Source: Pseudomonas sp. K2I15 (GTDB lineage Bacteria; Pseudomonadota; Gammaproteobacteria; Pseudomonadales; Pseudomonadaceae). Taken from it: a DNA stretch of 64,000 nucleotides. The DNA lies in NCBI RefSeq assembly GCF_002204795.1, contig NZ_NIXO01000021.1, forward strand, positions 34,697 through 98,696, given 5' to 3'. Below are positions 34,448 through 43,691 of the stretch, piece after piece. The translations under genes were made by a program, and so were the position numbers. The notes below the pieces were generated by a model. That model saw only the letters and a program-made list of their open reading frames with translations. It did no database searches and was not told the origin of the DNA. Numbering within the stretch: the stretch's first letter is position 1; every line of letters begins with the position of its first letter.

Positions 34448-36562
34448 TTGTTGAATTTAAAGACTGCGCTACTGCTCGGCACGCTGCTGTTTTGCGGCAG
34501 TGGCGCGCTGCAAGCGGCCACCGACCCTACGGCTCCAGCGCCTGCCGCCCAGGCCCAGCCGGAACTGCTGGTGGAAGGCGGCCTGCTCGGGGCCATCAGC
34601 TCCAGCATCGATAATGTGCAAAACAAACTCGACCTCAACCAGAACCTGGTCGACGCCTGGCGCCTGCGGGCGGATCGGGCGGCGGATGAGGTGGACAAGC
34701 TGGTAAACCAGCCGTCTGAACGTTCCTCATGGAGCATGGCCGGGGATTTCCTGTTGTTATCCGGGGTATGGATCGGCGCCTTCGCCGTGCTGACGCTGCT
34801 CGGGCGGTTTATCGTCAAGCGCCTGAGCCGGCAGCGGCATATCGCACCGCGCCAGCGCCTTCAGGCGTTACTGGGCTACCTGATTCCTTACACGGCCCCG
34901 GCCTTGATCTGCCTGCCGTTAACGCTCTACGTCAGCCATTTCCTGCCCACCTCGGTGGGTCGTGCGCTGGCGTTGTGTTTTGCCTACGCCACCAGCAGCG
35001 GTATTTTCTCCACCTCGATCCTGCTGTGCGTCATCGTCATGTTCAACGTCGGCCACAAGCGCCCGGCCGTGCAGATTATTCGTGACTACTGCCCCAAGCC
35101 GTTGTTCCTGATCGGCTTCCTCGCCGCCCTCAGTGATGCGCTGACCAGCCCGCAGATCGCCCGCCAATTGGGGGGCAACATCACCTCCAGCGTTGCGATC
35201 TTCACCGGGCTGTTTGCCTCGGTGATCTTCGGCATGCTGGTGATTCGCCTGCGCCGTCCGGTGGCGCATCTGATCCGCAACCGGCCCCTGGCCCAGCGCT
35301 TGAAACACCCGGCGGTGCAGCAATCACTGCGGGTATTTTCCGGGCTGTGGTATTGGCCGATTTTGCTGATGGTGCTGGTCTCGGCCATCAACCTGATCGG
35401 CGCCGGCGACGACAGCCAAAAGGCACTGCGCTGTGCGCTGTTCACCACGATTTTGCTGATCGGCACGGTGTTCCTCAGCACGGTATTGCAGCACCTGTTC
35501 CAGGCCCGCAGTACGGTCGCGATACAGCGCAGCAGTGCCTACAAGGAACGCTTTCTCAGCTTGTTGCACGCGTTGTTGCGCATCGTCATGGCCATTGCCT
35601 TTATCGAAATCCTCGGGCGTATCTGGGGCGTTTCGCTGTTCGAGTTTGCCCAGCGCAACTCGGTGGGCCGGGCGATCAGTGATTCGTTAAGCAGCATTGG
35701 TTTGATCCTGCTGATGACCTGGCTGTTCTGGGTGGTGCTCGACACGGCGATTCAGGAAGCGCTGAAACCCCCGGTCAACAAACGCTCCAGCCGCCAACCC
35801 AGCACGCGGGTGAAAACTATCCTACCGCTGCTGCGCAACGCGGTGAAAATCATCCTGGTGGTGATCTGCGCGATCACCACCATGGCCAACCTGGGGATCA
35901 ACGTCGCGCCGCTGCTGGCGGGTGCCGGGGTGGTCGGTTTGGCCATTGGTTTTGGTTCGCAGCAACTGGTGCAGGATGTGATCACCGGGCTGTTCATCAT
36001 CATCGAAGACACCCTGTCGATTGGCGATTGGGTGGTGCTCGACTCCGGCCACGCCGGCACCGTCGAGGGCCTGACCATCCGCACCCTGCGCCTGCGGGAC
36101 GGCAAGGGGTTTGTGCATTCGGTGCCGTTCGGGCAGATCAAGGCGGTCACCAACCAGTCGCGGCAATTCGCCTATGCGTTCTTCTCGGTGCAGTTCACCT
36201 ACGACACCGACGTCGACAAGGCTGTGGAGTTGATTCGTGAGGCAGGGCAGTCGATCCGCGACGACGTGTTCCTCAAGTACAACCTGCAAGGGCCGCTGGA
36301 GGTATTTGGCGTCGACAAGATGGACCTCAACGGCGTGGTGCTGACGGCGCAATTCCGTACGGTGTCGGGCGGGCAATATGCGGTGAGCAGGGCGTTTAAC
36401 CAGCGGCTGAAAAAGCTTGTGGATAACTGCGCCTTCGTCCACTTCGCGCAAACTTATCCACAGCAGGTGATGGTGCCGCAGCGGGTCGGGCAGCAGGTGG
36501 ATGAGCCGGAAGAAGAGGTGCCTTCTTCGGTGGTGCTGACGGAGCAGCCAAGAACCCAATAA
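34448..36562 (+). CDS. Large MscS-family mechanosensitive channel
   Basis: 704-residue inner-membrane channel. TTG start, 9 bases after AAGGAG. A signal peptide (LKTALLLGTLLFCGSGALQA) leads into a periplasmic part, then roughly ten membrane segments. The MscS pore helix is at VAPLLAGAGVVGLAIGFGSQQLVQDVITGLF (~470-505) and the beta domain at GDWVVLDSGHAGTVEGLTIRTLRLRDG. The size and layout resemble E. coli YbiO more than the 286-residue MscS. The role would be relief of turgor on osmotic downshock. The TTG start suggests low expression. Confidence 0.85.
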   Translation: MLNLKTALLLGTLLFCGSGALQAATDPTAPAPAAQAQPELLVEGGLLGAISSSIDNVQNKLDLNQNLVDAWRLRADRAADEVDKLVNQPSERSSWSMAGDFLLLSGVWIGAFAVLTLLGRFIVKRLSRQRHIAPRQRLQALLGYLIPYTAPALICLPLTLYVSHFLPTSVGRALALCFAYATSSGIFSTSILLCVIVMFNVGHKRPAVQIIRDYCPKPLFLIGFLAALSDALTSPQIARQLGGNITSSVAIFTGLFASVIFGMLVIRLRRPVAHLIRNRPLAQRLKHPAVQQSLRVFSGLWYWPILLMVLVSAINLIGAGDDSQKALRCALFTTILLIGTVFLSTVLQHLFQARSTVAIQRSSAYKERFLSLLHALLRIVMAIAFIEILGRIWGVSLFEFAQRNSVGRAISDSLSSIGLILLMTWLFWVVLDTAIQEALKPPVNKRSSRQPSTRVKTILPLLRNAVKIILVVICAITTMANLGINVAPLLAGAGVVGLAIGFGSQQLVQDVITGLFIIIEDTLSIGDWVVLDSGHAGTVEGLTIRTLRLRDGKGFVHSVPFGQIKAVTNQSRQFAYAFFSVQFTYDTDVDKAVELIREAGQSIRDDVFLKYNLQGPLEVFGVDKMDLNGVVLTAQFRTVSGGQYAVSRAFNQRLKKLVDNCAFVHFAQTYPQQVMVPQRVGQQVDEPEEEVPSSVVLTEQPRTQ

Positions 36563-36590
36563 ATAGTTTTGTGTTGGCAGTGCCGGCCTC

Positions 36591-36672
36591 TTCGCGAGCA
36601 AGCCCGCTCCCACATTCGACCGCATTTCAAATGTGGAACTCGGTCGAATGTGGGAGCGGGCTTGCTCGCGAA
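36591..36672. repeat. Perfect REP pair
   Basis: Two 32-base arms (36591-36622 and 36641-36672) are exact inverses, beginning TTCGCGAGCAAGCCCGCTCC. They lie between the convergent channel and lhr genes, so they may also serve as a terminator. Confidence 0.9.
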
Positions 36673-36697
36673 GGCGTCATTACGGGCGCTACACAAG

Positions 36698-39600
36698 TCA
36701 GTGCCTGATAAGTTTCTCCCGCACCAACCCGGCCGCCTGTGGTTCCAGCTCCAGCAACACCTGCTGCTTGCCGGCAATCTCCACCGCCGCCGGCAAGCCA
36801 TCCCGGTACACCAGCCGATTGCCGCTCAACGCCGGTACCTTGCTTCCCGGCAGCAACGTGCCCACCAGGTTCAGCGGATCGGCGCCGCACACCGCAATCA
36901 AGCTTCCATCATGAGGTCGTCGCCGAACTTCCCGCAGCAGCGGGATCGCTTCCGGCAACGCAAACTGTTCCCCCGCCAGGCCACTGACAAACCGCCCGCC
37001 GCGAATCTCGCCCCGGGCCTCCAGCCGATGGAAGGTGCGCAGTAATTCCCGCCAACTGGGCAGCCAATCCGCCTCACGCTCCAGCAGGCGCCAGAACACC
37101 ACGCCGTAGCGGCGCAGCAAGGTCATCGCCACATGTTCCAACGTCTCGGCCGAGTGAGCCGCCGGGCGCGTGCCGTCTGCCACCGGCGCACGCCGCACCA
37201 GGGCCCAACGCCCGGCATCGTCCATCCCGCCCACAAACGCACCGCGCCCGCGCCGACTGCTGCGGGCCTGACGTTTGCTCGCGGGCGTGGTCAGGGCGCG
37301 CAAGCCGGCGAAGCTGTCGGCGTTCGCCAGCCCGGCGCCCACCAGTTCCTGCAAGGCGGTTTCCAGTTCGCTGCGCAACAGATGGGCGTCGTGGATCAAT
37401 TCATCGAAAAACAGCGCGCCGTTTTCGCGCAGCGCTTGATGGACTTTCTGTGCCTTGGGCGATAGATCGGTGCTGTCAGGCGCCTCGGTCAGTCCACTCC
37501 ACACTGGCACCTGGCTGCGGGGCAACAGCACCACCGGCGTGCTGCGCAGGGCCGTTGCGCCGGCTTTGTTACTCAGGCGTGTCCACACCACCTTGCCGCT
37601 GCGGCACAAGTCGTCCAGCCAGCTCGGCGCGTAATCCTTGATCCGCGCGCTGAGCAAATCACTGTCCCAGGCCGATGTAGCAGCGGCGTACCCTTCGAAC
37701 TGCGCGACAATTTGCGGCAACACCGCGCTGCCCTGGCCGCGAGTGCCGTCTGACAGGTGCTGCCAGTCGAACAGAAACCGCATGAAATCCTGCAACGCCA
37801 CCGGCTCGATTTCCCGGCGCAGGCGCTTGACCGTGTAGCGGTGAATGCGCGCCAGCAGGTGGCGTTCGCACCATTGTTCTTCGCTGGCGCCGGGGCTGAA
37901 ACGGCCGCGCAGCACGTAGCCTTCGCTTTCCAGTCGCGCGAGTGCCTGTGACACGTCGGCCACCGGCAAGGCCAGGGGCGCGGCGATCTCGATCAAGGCC
38001 AGCGGGCCGAAGCCGCTCAGGCGCGCGCGAAGCACTTCCACCAGCGAATCGTCGAAGGTCCAGGGCTCATCGAAACCGGGCAACAGCGGCAGGTCATTCG
38101 GGTAGATCGCCTTTAAACAGCTCAGACGTTCCACGGCCACCCAAACGGCCTGGTCGGTACCGGTCTGCAAACGGTTGGCGCGCCCGCCGTCGGCGAGGGC
38201 GTGCAGCCATTCGGCCCACTGCGGTGTGACCTCGGATTCGGCGACGCACGCCAGGCTCATCAGCGCTTCATGCATCTCGTCCAGGCCATTGGGCGCGGGC
38301 CAGGCTTCTTCGAACACACCGGCAATCGCTTCGGCATCCAGCGCGCCGAGGTCGTCGGTGCTTTGCGGGTCGCTCCAGCGCCGATTGAGTACAGCCTGGG
38401 TGCGGCGCTCTTCCAGCGGCGCGTCATCGAGAAAGGTATAGGGGCGGGCGCTGAGAATCTCCGCCGCCAAAGGTGACGGCGCCGGCAGGTCGCGGCTGAT
38501 CAAACGGATTTCACCACGCTCCATGCGCCGCAACAGGGCCAGCCAGCCTTCGCTGTCCATGGCTTCGTGCAGGCAATCGTCGAGGGTTTGTTCCACCAGC
38601 GGATGCTCGGGCACTTCGCGCTCGCCGGCGAGGTTTTCCAGGCAGGCGATCTGGTCGGGGAACACGCTGGCGATCAGGTCTTCACTCTTCATGCGCTGGA
38701 TCTGCGGTGCCACCTTGCGCCCGCCGGTGTAACGCGGCAGCGCCAGCGCCACCCCGGCATTCCAGCGCCAGCGCACGCCGAACAGCGGCGCATCCAGCAC
38801 CGCCTGGATCAGGATGTGCTCCGCCGTGTTGCTGTTCAGGTAGCGCCACACCTCGTCCAGCTCAAAGCTGTGGCTGGTGGACAGCGACAACACGATCGCA
38901 TCCTCGCTGGCGGCGGCTTGCAGTTCGAAGTTGAAGGTGCGGCAAAAACGTTTGCGCAACGCCAGGCCCCAGGCGCGGTTGATGCGACTGCCGAACGGCG
39001 TGTGGATGATCAGTTGTGTGCCGCCGGACTCGTCGAAAAACCGCTCCATGATCAACGTGTCCTGGGACGGCAGCGCGCTCAAGGCCAGCCGCGCCCGCGC
39101 CAGATAGTCCACCAGTTGTTCGGCGCTGGCCAGGTTCAGGCCGAGGGTGCCGATGAGCCAGTCGAGCGCCGGTTGCAGGTTGCCGGGCGTTGCGCCCAGC
39201 AGCTCGTCCAGTTGCCCGTGCAAACGCGCCACGGCGAACGACAACTCGGCACTGCGCCCCGGCGCTTCACCGAGCCAGAACGGAATGGTCGGCGGCTGGC
39301 CGTGGGCGTCTTCGACCCGCACCTTGCCGGTTTCCACCCGCAGGATGCGGTAGGACGTATTGCCCAATTGGAAGATATCCCCGGCGATGCTTTCCACCGC
39401 GAAGTCTTCGTTGACGCTGCCGATGTTCAGGCTCTGCGGCTCCAGCAGCACGCTGTAGTCGGCGTTGTCGGGGATGGTGCCGCCGCTGGTCACGGCGGTG
39501 AGTTTGGCGCCACGCCGGCCGCGCAGGGTGCCGGTGATGGCGTCGCGGTGCAGGTAGGCGCTGCGGATGCCCTGGCGGCCGTTGTAGCCTTCGGCGAGCA

Positions 39601-40978
39601 TCTGCAACAGCGCCTGGTAGTGACGTTCATCCAGCTCGGCGTAGGGCGAGGCGCGGCGGATCAGCGTGAGCAGCGCGTGTTCCTGCCATTCCTGGCAACT
39701 GACCTCGGCGATGATCTGCTGGGCCAGCACATCCAGCGGTGCGACCGGGATCAGCAAGGTGTCCAGCTCGCCCCGGCGCACGCAGTCGAGGAGGGCGGCG
39801 CACTCGATCAGGTCGTCGCGGGTAGTGGCGAACAACCGGCCTTTGGGCGTGCCGCCCACCTGGTGACCGGAGCGTCCGACCCTTTGCAGGAAACCGTTGA
39901 TCGAACCGGGCGAGCCGATCTGGCACACCAAATCAACATCGCCGATATCAATCCCCAGTTCCAGCGAGGCGGTGGCGATCAGCACTTGCAGCTCGCCGGC
40001 CTTGAGCCGTTGTTCGGCGTCCAGGCGCAGTTCCTTGGCGAGGCTGCCGTGGTGGGCGGCGACGGCGGTTTTGCCCAGTCGCTCGCTCAAGTGCCGGGCC
40101 AGGCGTTCGGCCAGGCGCCGGGTGTTGACGAAAATCAGCGTGGTGCGGTGCTGCCTGGCCAGTTCGGCGAGGCGGTCGTAGACCAGATCCCACACATCGT
40201 TGGCCATGACGGCCGACAGCGGCACCGGCGGGACTTCGATACCCAGGTCCCGTGGGCGCGCGTGGCCGATGTCGACGATTTCGCAGGAGCGGTCGGTGCC
40301 CACCAGAAAGCGCGATACGGCCTCGATGGGCTTTTGCGTAGCCGACAGGCCGATGCGGGTCAGCGGTTCGCTGCACAAACCCTGTAAGCGCTCCAGCGTC
40401 AGGGCCAGGTGGCTGCCGCGTTTGCTGGCGGCGATGGCGTGGATTTCATCGACGATCACCGTGCGAATGCTGGCGAGCATCTGGCGGCCGGAATCCGAGC
40501 CCAGTAGCACGTAGAGGGATTCCGGGGTAGTGACCAGGATGTGCGGCGGGAGCTTGCGCATCAGGGCGCGGTCTTTCTGTGGCGTGTCGCCGGTACGCAC
40601 GGCGGTGCGGATCGCCAGCGGCGGCAGGCCCAGGCGTTGCAAATGGTCGGTGATCCCGGCCAGCGGGTTTTGCAGGTTGATCTGGATGTCGTTGGAAAGC
40701 GCCTTCAGCGGCGAAACGTAGACCACCAGCGTCTGGTCTGGCAGTTGGCCGCCATTGGCCAGGCCTTGATGGACCAGGTCGTCCAGCACGGCGAGAAACG
40801 CGGTCAGTGTCTTGCCGGAGCCGGTGGGCGCGGCGATCAGCGTCGAGCGGCGCTGGCGGATCAGCGGCCACGCCTGGGCCTGGGCGGCGGTCACCGACGG
40901 GAACGTGCTGCGAAACCAGGCACTGACAGCGGGATGGAAACCGTTCAATACCGTGTCCGTTGATTCAGGAAGGTTCAT
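36698..40978 (-). CDS. lhr: ATP-dependent helicase Lhr
   Basis: Large superfamily 2 helicase of 1,426 residues taking ATG 40978 (MNLPESTDTVLNGFHPAVSAWF). Motif I is LIAAPTGSGKTLTAFL (~47-62), motif II VDEIHAI, motif III LSATQKP, and motif VI QRVGRSGHQ. Next come the winged-helix and Lhr-core domains, then a long C-terminal extension. Lhr unwinds RNA:DNA hybrids and is linked to DNA repair. In other bacteria it is sometimes coupled to an exonuclease and a phosphoesterase, which are not adjacent here. The open frame continues upstream to 41254 across a repeat, but that part is not protein-like. Confidence 0.92.
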   Translation of the reverse strand: MNLPESTDTVLNGFHPAVSAWFRSTFPSVTAAQAQAWPLIRQRRSTLIAAPTGSGKTLTAFLAVLDDLVHQGLANGGQLPDQTLVVYVSPLKALSNDIQINLQNPLAGITDHLQRLGLPPLAIRTAVRTGDTPQKDRALMRKLPPHILVTTPESLYVLLGSDSGRQMLASIRTVIVDEIHAIAASKRGSHLALTLERLQGLCSEPLTRIGLSATQKPIEAVSRFLVGTDRSCEIVDIGHARPRDLGIEVPPVPLSAVMANDVWDLVYDRLAELARQHRTTLIFVNTRRLAERLARHLSERLGKTAVAAHHGSLAKELRLDAEQRLKAGELQVLIATASLELGIDIGDVDLVCQIGSPGSINGFLQRVGRSGHQVGGTPKGRLFATTRDDLIECAALLDCVRRGELDTLLIPVAPLDVLAQQIIAEVSCQEWQEHALLTLIRRASPYAELDERHYQALLQMLAEGYNGRQGIRSAYLHRDAITGTLRGRRGAKLTAVTSGGTIPDNADYSVLLEPQSLNIGSVNEDFAVESIAGDIFQLGNTSYRILRVETGKVRVEDAHGQPPTIPFWLGEAPGRSAELSFAVARLHGQLDELLGATPGNLQPALDWLIGTLGLNLASAEQLVDYLARARLALSALPSQDTLIMERFFDESGGTQLIIHTPFGSRINRAWGLALRKRFCRTFNFELQAAASEDAIVLSLSTSHSFELDEVWRYLNSNTAEHILIQAVLDAPLFGVRWRWNAGVALALPRYTGGRKVAPQIQRMKSEDLIASVFPDQIACLENLAGEREVPEHPLVEQTLDDCLHEAMDSEGWLALLRRMERGEIRLISRDLPAPSPLAAEILSARPYTFLDDAPLEERRTQAVLNRRWSDPQSTDDLGALDAEAIAGVFEEAWPAPNGLDEMHEALMSLACVAESEVTPQWAEWLHALADGGRANRLQTGTDQAVWVAVERLSCLKAIYPNDLPLLPGFDEPWTFDDSLVEVLRARLSGFGPLALIEIAAPLALPVADVSQALARLESEGYVLRGRFSPGASEEQWCERHLLARIHRYTVKRLRREIEPVALQDFMRFLFDWQHLSDGTRGQGSAVLPQIVAQFEGYAAATSAWDSDLLSARIKDYAPSWLDDLCRSGKVVWTRLSNKAGATALRSTPVVLLPRSQVPVWSGLTEAPDSTDLSPKAQKVHQALRENGALFFDELIHDAHLLRSELETALQELVGAGLANADSFAGLRALTTPASKRQARSSRRGRGAFVGGMDDAGRWALVRRAPVADGTRPAAHSAETLEHVAMTLLRRYGVVFWRLLEREADWLPSWRELLRTFHRLEARGEIRGGRFVSGLAGEQFALPEAIPLLREVRRRPHDGSLIAVCGADPLNLVGTLLPGSKVPALSGNRLVYRDGLPAAVEIAGKQQVLLELEPQAAGLVREKLIRH

Positions 40979-41050
40979 ACCCAATTTATGCGGCCGGCCC
41001 GGTGAACTTGCAACCCCGGCACGCATTCCCTGTGGCGAGGGCGCTTGCTG

Positions 41051-41141
41051 TGGTGAGGGAGCTTGCTCCCGCTGGGCTGCGTAGCGGCCCCAAAAAAGCG
41101 GGAGCGCTGCGCACTCCAGCGGGAGCAAGCTCCCTCGCCAC
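41051..41141. repeat. Inverted repeat (GAGGGAGCTTGCTCCCGCTGG type)
   Basis: Arms 41051-41075 and 41117-41141 are near-perfect inverses (TGGYGAGGGAGCTTGCTCCC). This is a common Pseudomonas extragenic repeat, in the spacer between lhr and the divergent reductase gene. Confidence 0.8.
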
Positions 41142-41312
41142 AAAAGGCTCTCTCTACCTAAAGCACCCAGGCCGTAATGGGCGGCGCACTTTATAAGTGA
41201 CGGTTGCGCTACAAACCCGCAAAATGCAACGATTCTGGCAAATGCCAACGGCATGGCTCACAAGCCTGCCGATAATAACCATCGTTCCAAACAGACCGGG
41301 CCTGCTCAATCT

Positions 41313-42197
41313 ATGCGAATGCGCCTTATGTTACTGGGCGGCGGGAATGCCCTCGGGCAGGCGCTGATTCGCCTCGGTGCGGAGGAAGACATTGGTTTCC
41401 TCGCACCCAAACCGCCCCAAGACGGCTGGGATGCCGCGAGTCTCACGCAACTGCTCGACGACACCCGTCCCGATGCCTTGATCAATCTCGCCTACTACTT
41501 CGACTGGTTTCAGGCGGAGACGGTCAGCGAAACGCGTCTGGCCGCCCAGGAATACGCGATCGAGCGCCTGGCCGAACTGTGCCAGCACCACAGCATCACC
41601 TTGCTGCAACCGTCCAGCTACCGGGTGTTCGATGGCTCCCGCGCCACTGCCTACAGCGAAAAAGACGAACCCGTACCGCTAGGCCTGCGTGGCCAGGCGT
41701 TGTGGCGCATCGAGCAGAGCGTACGCGCCACCTGCCCGCAGCATGTGCTGTTGCGCTTTGGCTGGCTGCTGGACGACAGCGTTGACGGCACACTCGGGCG
41801 CTTCCTGGCCCGTGCCGAAAAACCTGACGAACTGCCGATGGCCGACGACCGCCGGGGCAATCCGACGCCGGTGGACGACGCCGCGCGGGTGATCATCTCC
41901 GTGCTCAAGCAACTCGATTGCGCAGCGCCGTTGTGGGGTACCTACCACTACGCCGGCCACGAGGCGACCACCCCGCTGGCGCTGGGGCAGGCGATCCTGA
42001 CCGAAGCGCGCAACTTCCACCCGCTGGCCGTGGAAGCCCCGACCGCCCAGGCTCACGCAGCCCGCCCGGATGCAGCCGATGAACCGCAACACGCGGTACT
42101 GGCCTGCAAGAAAATCCTCCACACCTTCGGCATCAAGCCGCGGGCCTGGCGGGCCGGGTTGCCAGCGTTGCTCGATCGGTTTTACCGGCATAGCTGA
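41313..42197 (+). CDS. RmlD-like sugar-nucleotide reductase family protein
   Basis: 294 residues from ATG 41313 (MRMRLMLLGGGNALGQALIRLG). The Rossmann glycine motif is LLGGGNALGQ, then PDALINLAYYFDWF, PSSYRVFDG (in the place of SSDYVFDG) and the substrate region TYHYAGHEATT of dTDP-4-dehydrorhamnose reductases. The catalytic YxxxK of the extended SDR family is not obvious (YSEKDEPVPLGLRGQALW), so activity is uncertain. It corresponds to PA4068 (annotated as an epimerase) beside oprG in P. aeruginosa. Convergent with ompW across a REP pair. Confidence 0.75.
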   Translation: MRMRLMLLGGGNALGQALIRLGAEEDIGFLAPKPPQDGWDAASLTQLLDDTRPDALINLAYYFDWFQAETVSETRLAAQEYAIERLAELCQHHSITLLQPSSYRVFDGSRATAYSEKDEPVPLGLRGQALWRIEQSVRATCPQHVLLRFGWLLDDSVDGTLGRFLARAEKPDELPMADDRRGNPTPVDDAARVIISVLKQLDCAAPLWGTYHYAGHEATTPLALGQAILTEARNFHPLAVEAPTAQAHAARPDAADEPQHAVLACKKILHTFGIKPRAWRAGLPALLDRFYRHS

Positions 42198-42212
42198 AAA
42201 CAATACAAAGCA

Positions 42213-42336
42213 AAATGTGGGAGGGGTTTGTGTGGGAGCCGGGCTTGCCCGCGATGCAGTCAACTCGGTTTGTCAGTTACACCGAGGTGATGCTATCGCA
42301 GGCAAGCCAGCTCCCACACAAACCCCTCCCACATTT
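42213..42336. repeat. REP pair extended by GGGAGGGGTTTGTGTGGGAG arms
   Basis: Inverted arms start AAATGTGGGAGGGGTTTGTG and end CACAAACCCCTCCCACATTT, with a REP-type GGCTTGCC core inside. It lies between convergent genes. Confidence 0.8.
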
Positions 42337-42363
42337 CGTTAGGCGGCGTTGCTTAAAGCGTGT

Positions 42364-43062
42364 TTAGAACTTGTAGCCAATACCAACCATGTACACCATC
42401 GGATCAACATCCACGTTGACCTTGGCGCGGGTGCCTTGGCCCAGTGCGTTGTTGTCCACGGTGGCCTTGGTGCTGATGTCGATGTAGCGCGCCTGGGCGT
42501 TGATCATCCACTTGTCGTTGATCATGTAGTCCGCACCGATTTGCGCGGCCCAACCCCAGGAGTTTTCAGCCTTGAAGTTGCTGAAGCCCGCCTGTTGGGC
42601 CTGGCTGCCGACGTGTTCGTCGTAGATCCAGGTGTAGTTGATACCGGCGCCTACATACGGTTGGAACACCGATTTGCTGTCCAGCGGGTAGTACACGACG
42701 CTCAGGGTCGGTGGCAGGTGCTTCAGCGTACCGAGCTTGCCGTTGGCGGCGCCCAGTGCGGTGTTTTTGATCTTCACATCGTGCTCGAACGGCGTGGCCG
42801 CCAGCAGTTCGATACCCCAGTGGCTGGTGAGCATGTAGGCGAAGTTCAAGCCCAACTGGGTGTCGCTGCTCATGGTCGCCTTGCCGCCCAGGTTGGTCCC
42901 GGCCAGTGGGCCCTGGTCAACCTTGACACTGCTGCTGTCCGCTTTCGGGTTAACGGTGATGGCACCGGCGCGAATCAGGATGTCGCCCGCTTCGTGAGCG
43001 TGGGCAATGGGGGCGACGAGGGCGAGCGCGACAAGCGACGCGCCGAGCAGGGACTTGTTCAT
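42364..43062 (-). CDS. ompW: Outer-membrane protein OmpW (OprG)
   Basis: 232-residue eight-stranded beta barrel, the same length as P. aeruginosa OprG. Signal peptide MNKSLLGASLVALALVAPIAHA, then HEAGDILIRAGAITVNPKADSS typical of OmpW. The end VYMVGIGYKF has the C-terminal aromatic residue needed for barrel insertion. OmpW/OprG forms a channel for small hydrophobic compounds or amino acids and is induced at low oxygen. An ANR-type site lies 65 bases upstream of the start. The gene order next to the zinc cluster matches PA4067-PA4063. Confidence 0.93.
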   Translation of the reverse strand: MNKSLLGASLVALALVAPIAHAHEAGDILIRAGAITVNPKADSSSVKVDQGPLAGTNLGGKATMSSDTQLGLNFAYMLTSHWGIELLAATPFEHDVKIKNTALGAANGKLGTLKHLPPTLSVVYYPLDSKSVFQPYVGAGINYTWIYDEHVGSQAQQAGFSNFKAENSWGWAAQIGADYMINDKWMINAQARYIDISTKATVDNNALGQGTRAKVNVDVDPMVYMVGIGYKF

Positions 43063-43126
43063 GGGAGCTCCAGAGGATGTATGTAAAGAGATACATCCAA
43101 TGGTAAAGATCGTTCCGGCTGGGCTT

Positions 43127-43140
43127 TTGACTCAGCTCAA
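43127..43140 (-). promoter_or_regulatory. ANR/FNR-like box upstream of ompW
   Basis: TTGACTCAGCTCAA has both outer half-sites TTGA and TCAA at the FNR-family spacing of six bases; the inner positions are non-ideal. P. aeruginosa oprG is known to be under ANR control, so the site is credible. Confidence 0.5.
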
Positions 43141-43158
43141 TGAAACGGTAATAACGTG

Positions 43159-43680
43159 CTACTCCTGCAGTTCGTATACGTAGATCTTGTCGGCATCCAT
43201 CTGGTAGCCGGCATCGGCCAGCTCACTGCTGGACGGTTTGACCTGCATCTGGCCTTCGATCCAGTACGGCTGATACAGCTCATCGAGCTTCACGCCGATC
43301 TCGCTTTTGACGTGCACGATCTGGTTCGACGGCGGTGGCGGCACGTGGATGCAGGCGCCGAAATACGGCACCAGCAGAAACTCCGTGGTACGGCCTTCTT
43401 CGCTGACTTCCAGCGGCACGATATAGCCCGGCAGGCGGATGTGCTGGCCGTTAAGGCTTTGCACCACCGGCGCGTTGGGCAGGTCTTGCTTGGCGGCCGG
43501 AGCAGACTCCACCGACAGCGCATCGGCCATGCCCGACAGGTCGTGCAGCGGTTTCATGTTGGGGATTTCCGGTGGCGCGTCCGGCGGGATCATCTCCTGC
43601 CAGGACAGGTCCTTGGGCTGGTCTTCAGCCCACGCGGGCAGGGCCACCAGCAGTAACAACGCAAGCACGACGCGACGCAT
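43159..43680 (-). CDS. DUF3299-family exported protein of the zinc-responsive operon
   Basis: 173 residues from ATG 43680 (MRRVVLALLLLVALPAWAED), chosen for the GAGGA site upstream; ATG 43695, which overlaps the permease stop, is also possible. A signal peptide ends near AWA. The mature part contains LPGYIVPLEVSEEGRTTEFLLVPYFGACIHVPPPP, the core of DUF3299, and ends in QMDADKIYVYELQE. It matches PA4066 in a cluster induced by zinc starvation. A periplasmic role alongside the ABC transporter is inferred. Confidence 0.8.
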   Translation of the reverse strand: MRRVVLALLLLVALPAWAEDQPKDLSWQEMIPPDAPPEIPNMKPLHDLSGMADALSVESAPAAKQDLPNAPVVQSLNGQHIRLPGYIVPLEVSEEGRTTEFLLVPYFGACIHVPPPPSNQIVHVKSEIGVKLDELYQPYWIEGQMQVKPSSSELADAGYQMDADKIYVYELQE

Positions 43681-43691
43681 CAACACTTTCC

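Noticed and set aside
38567..40387. 606-codon plus-strand frame opposite lhr
   Set aside because: Overlaps the helicase motifs of lhr on the other strand; its composition is that of an antisense shadow.
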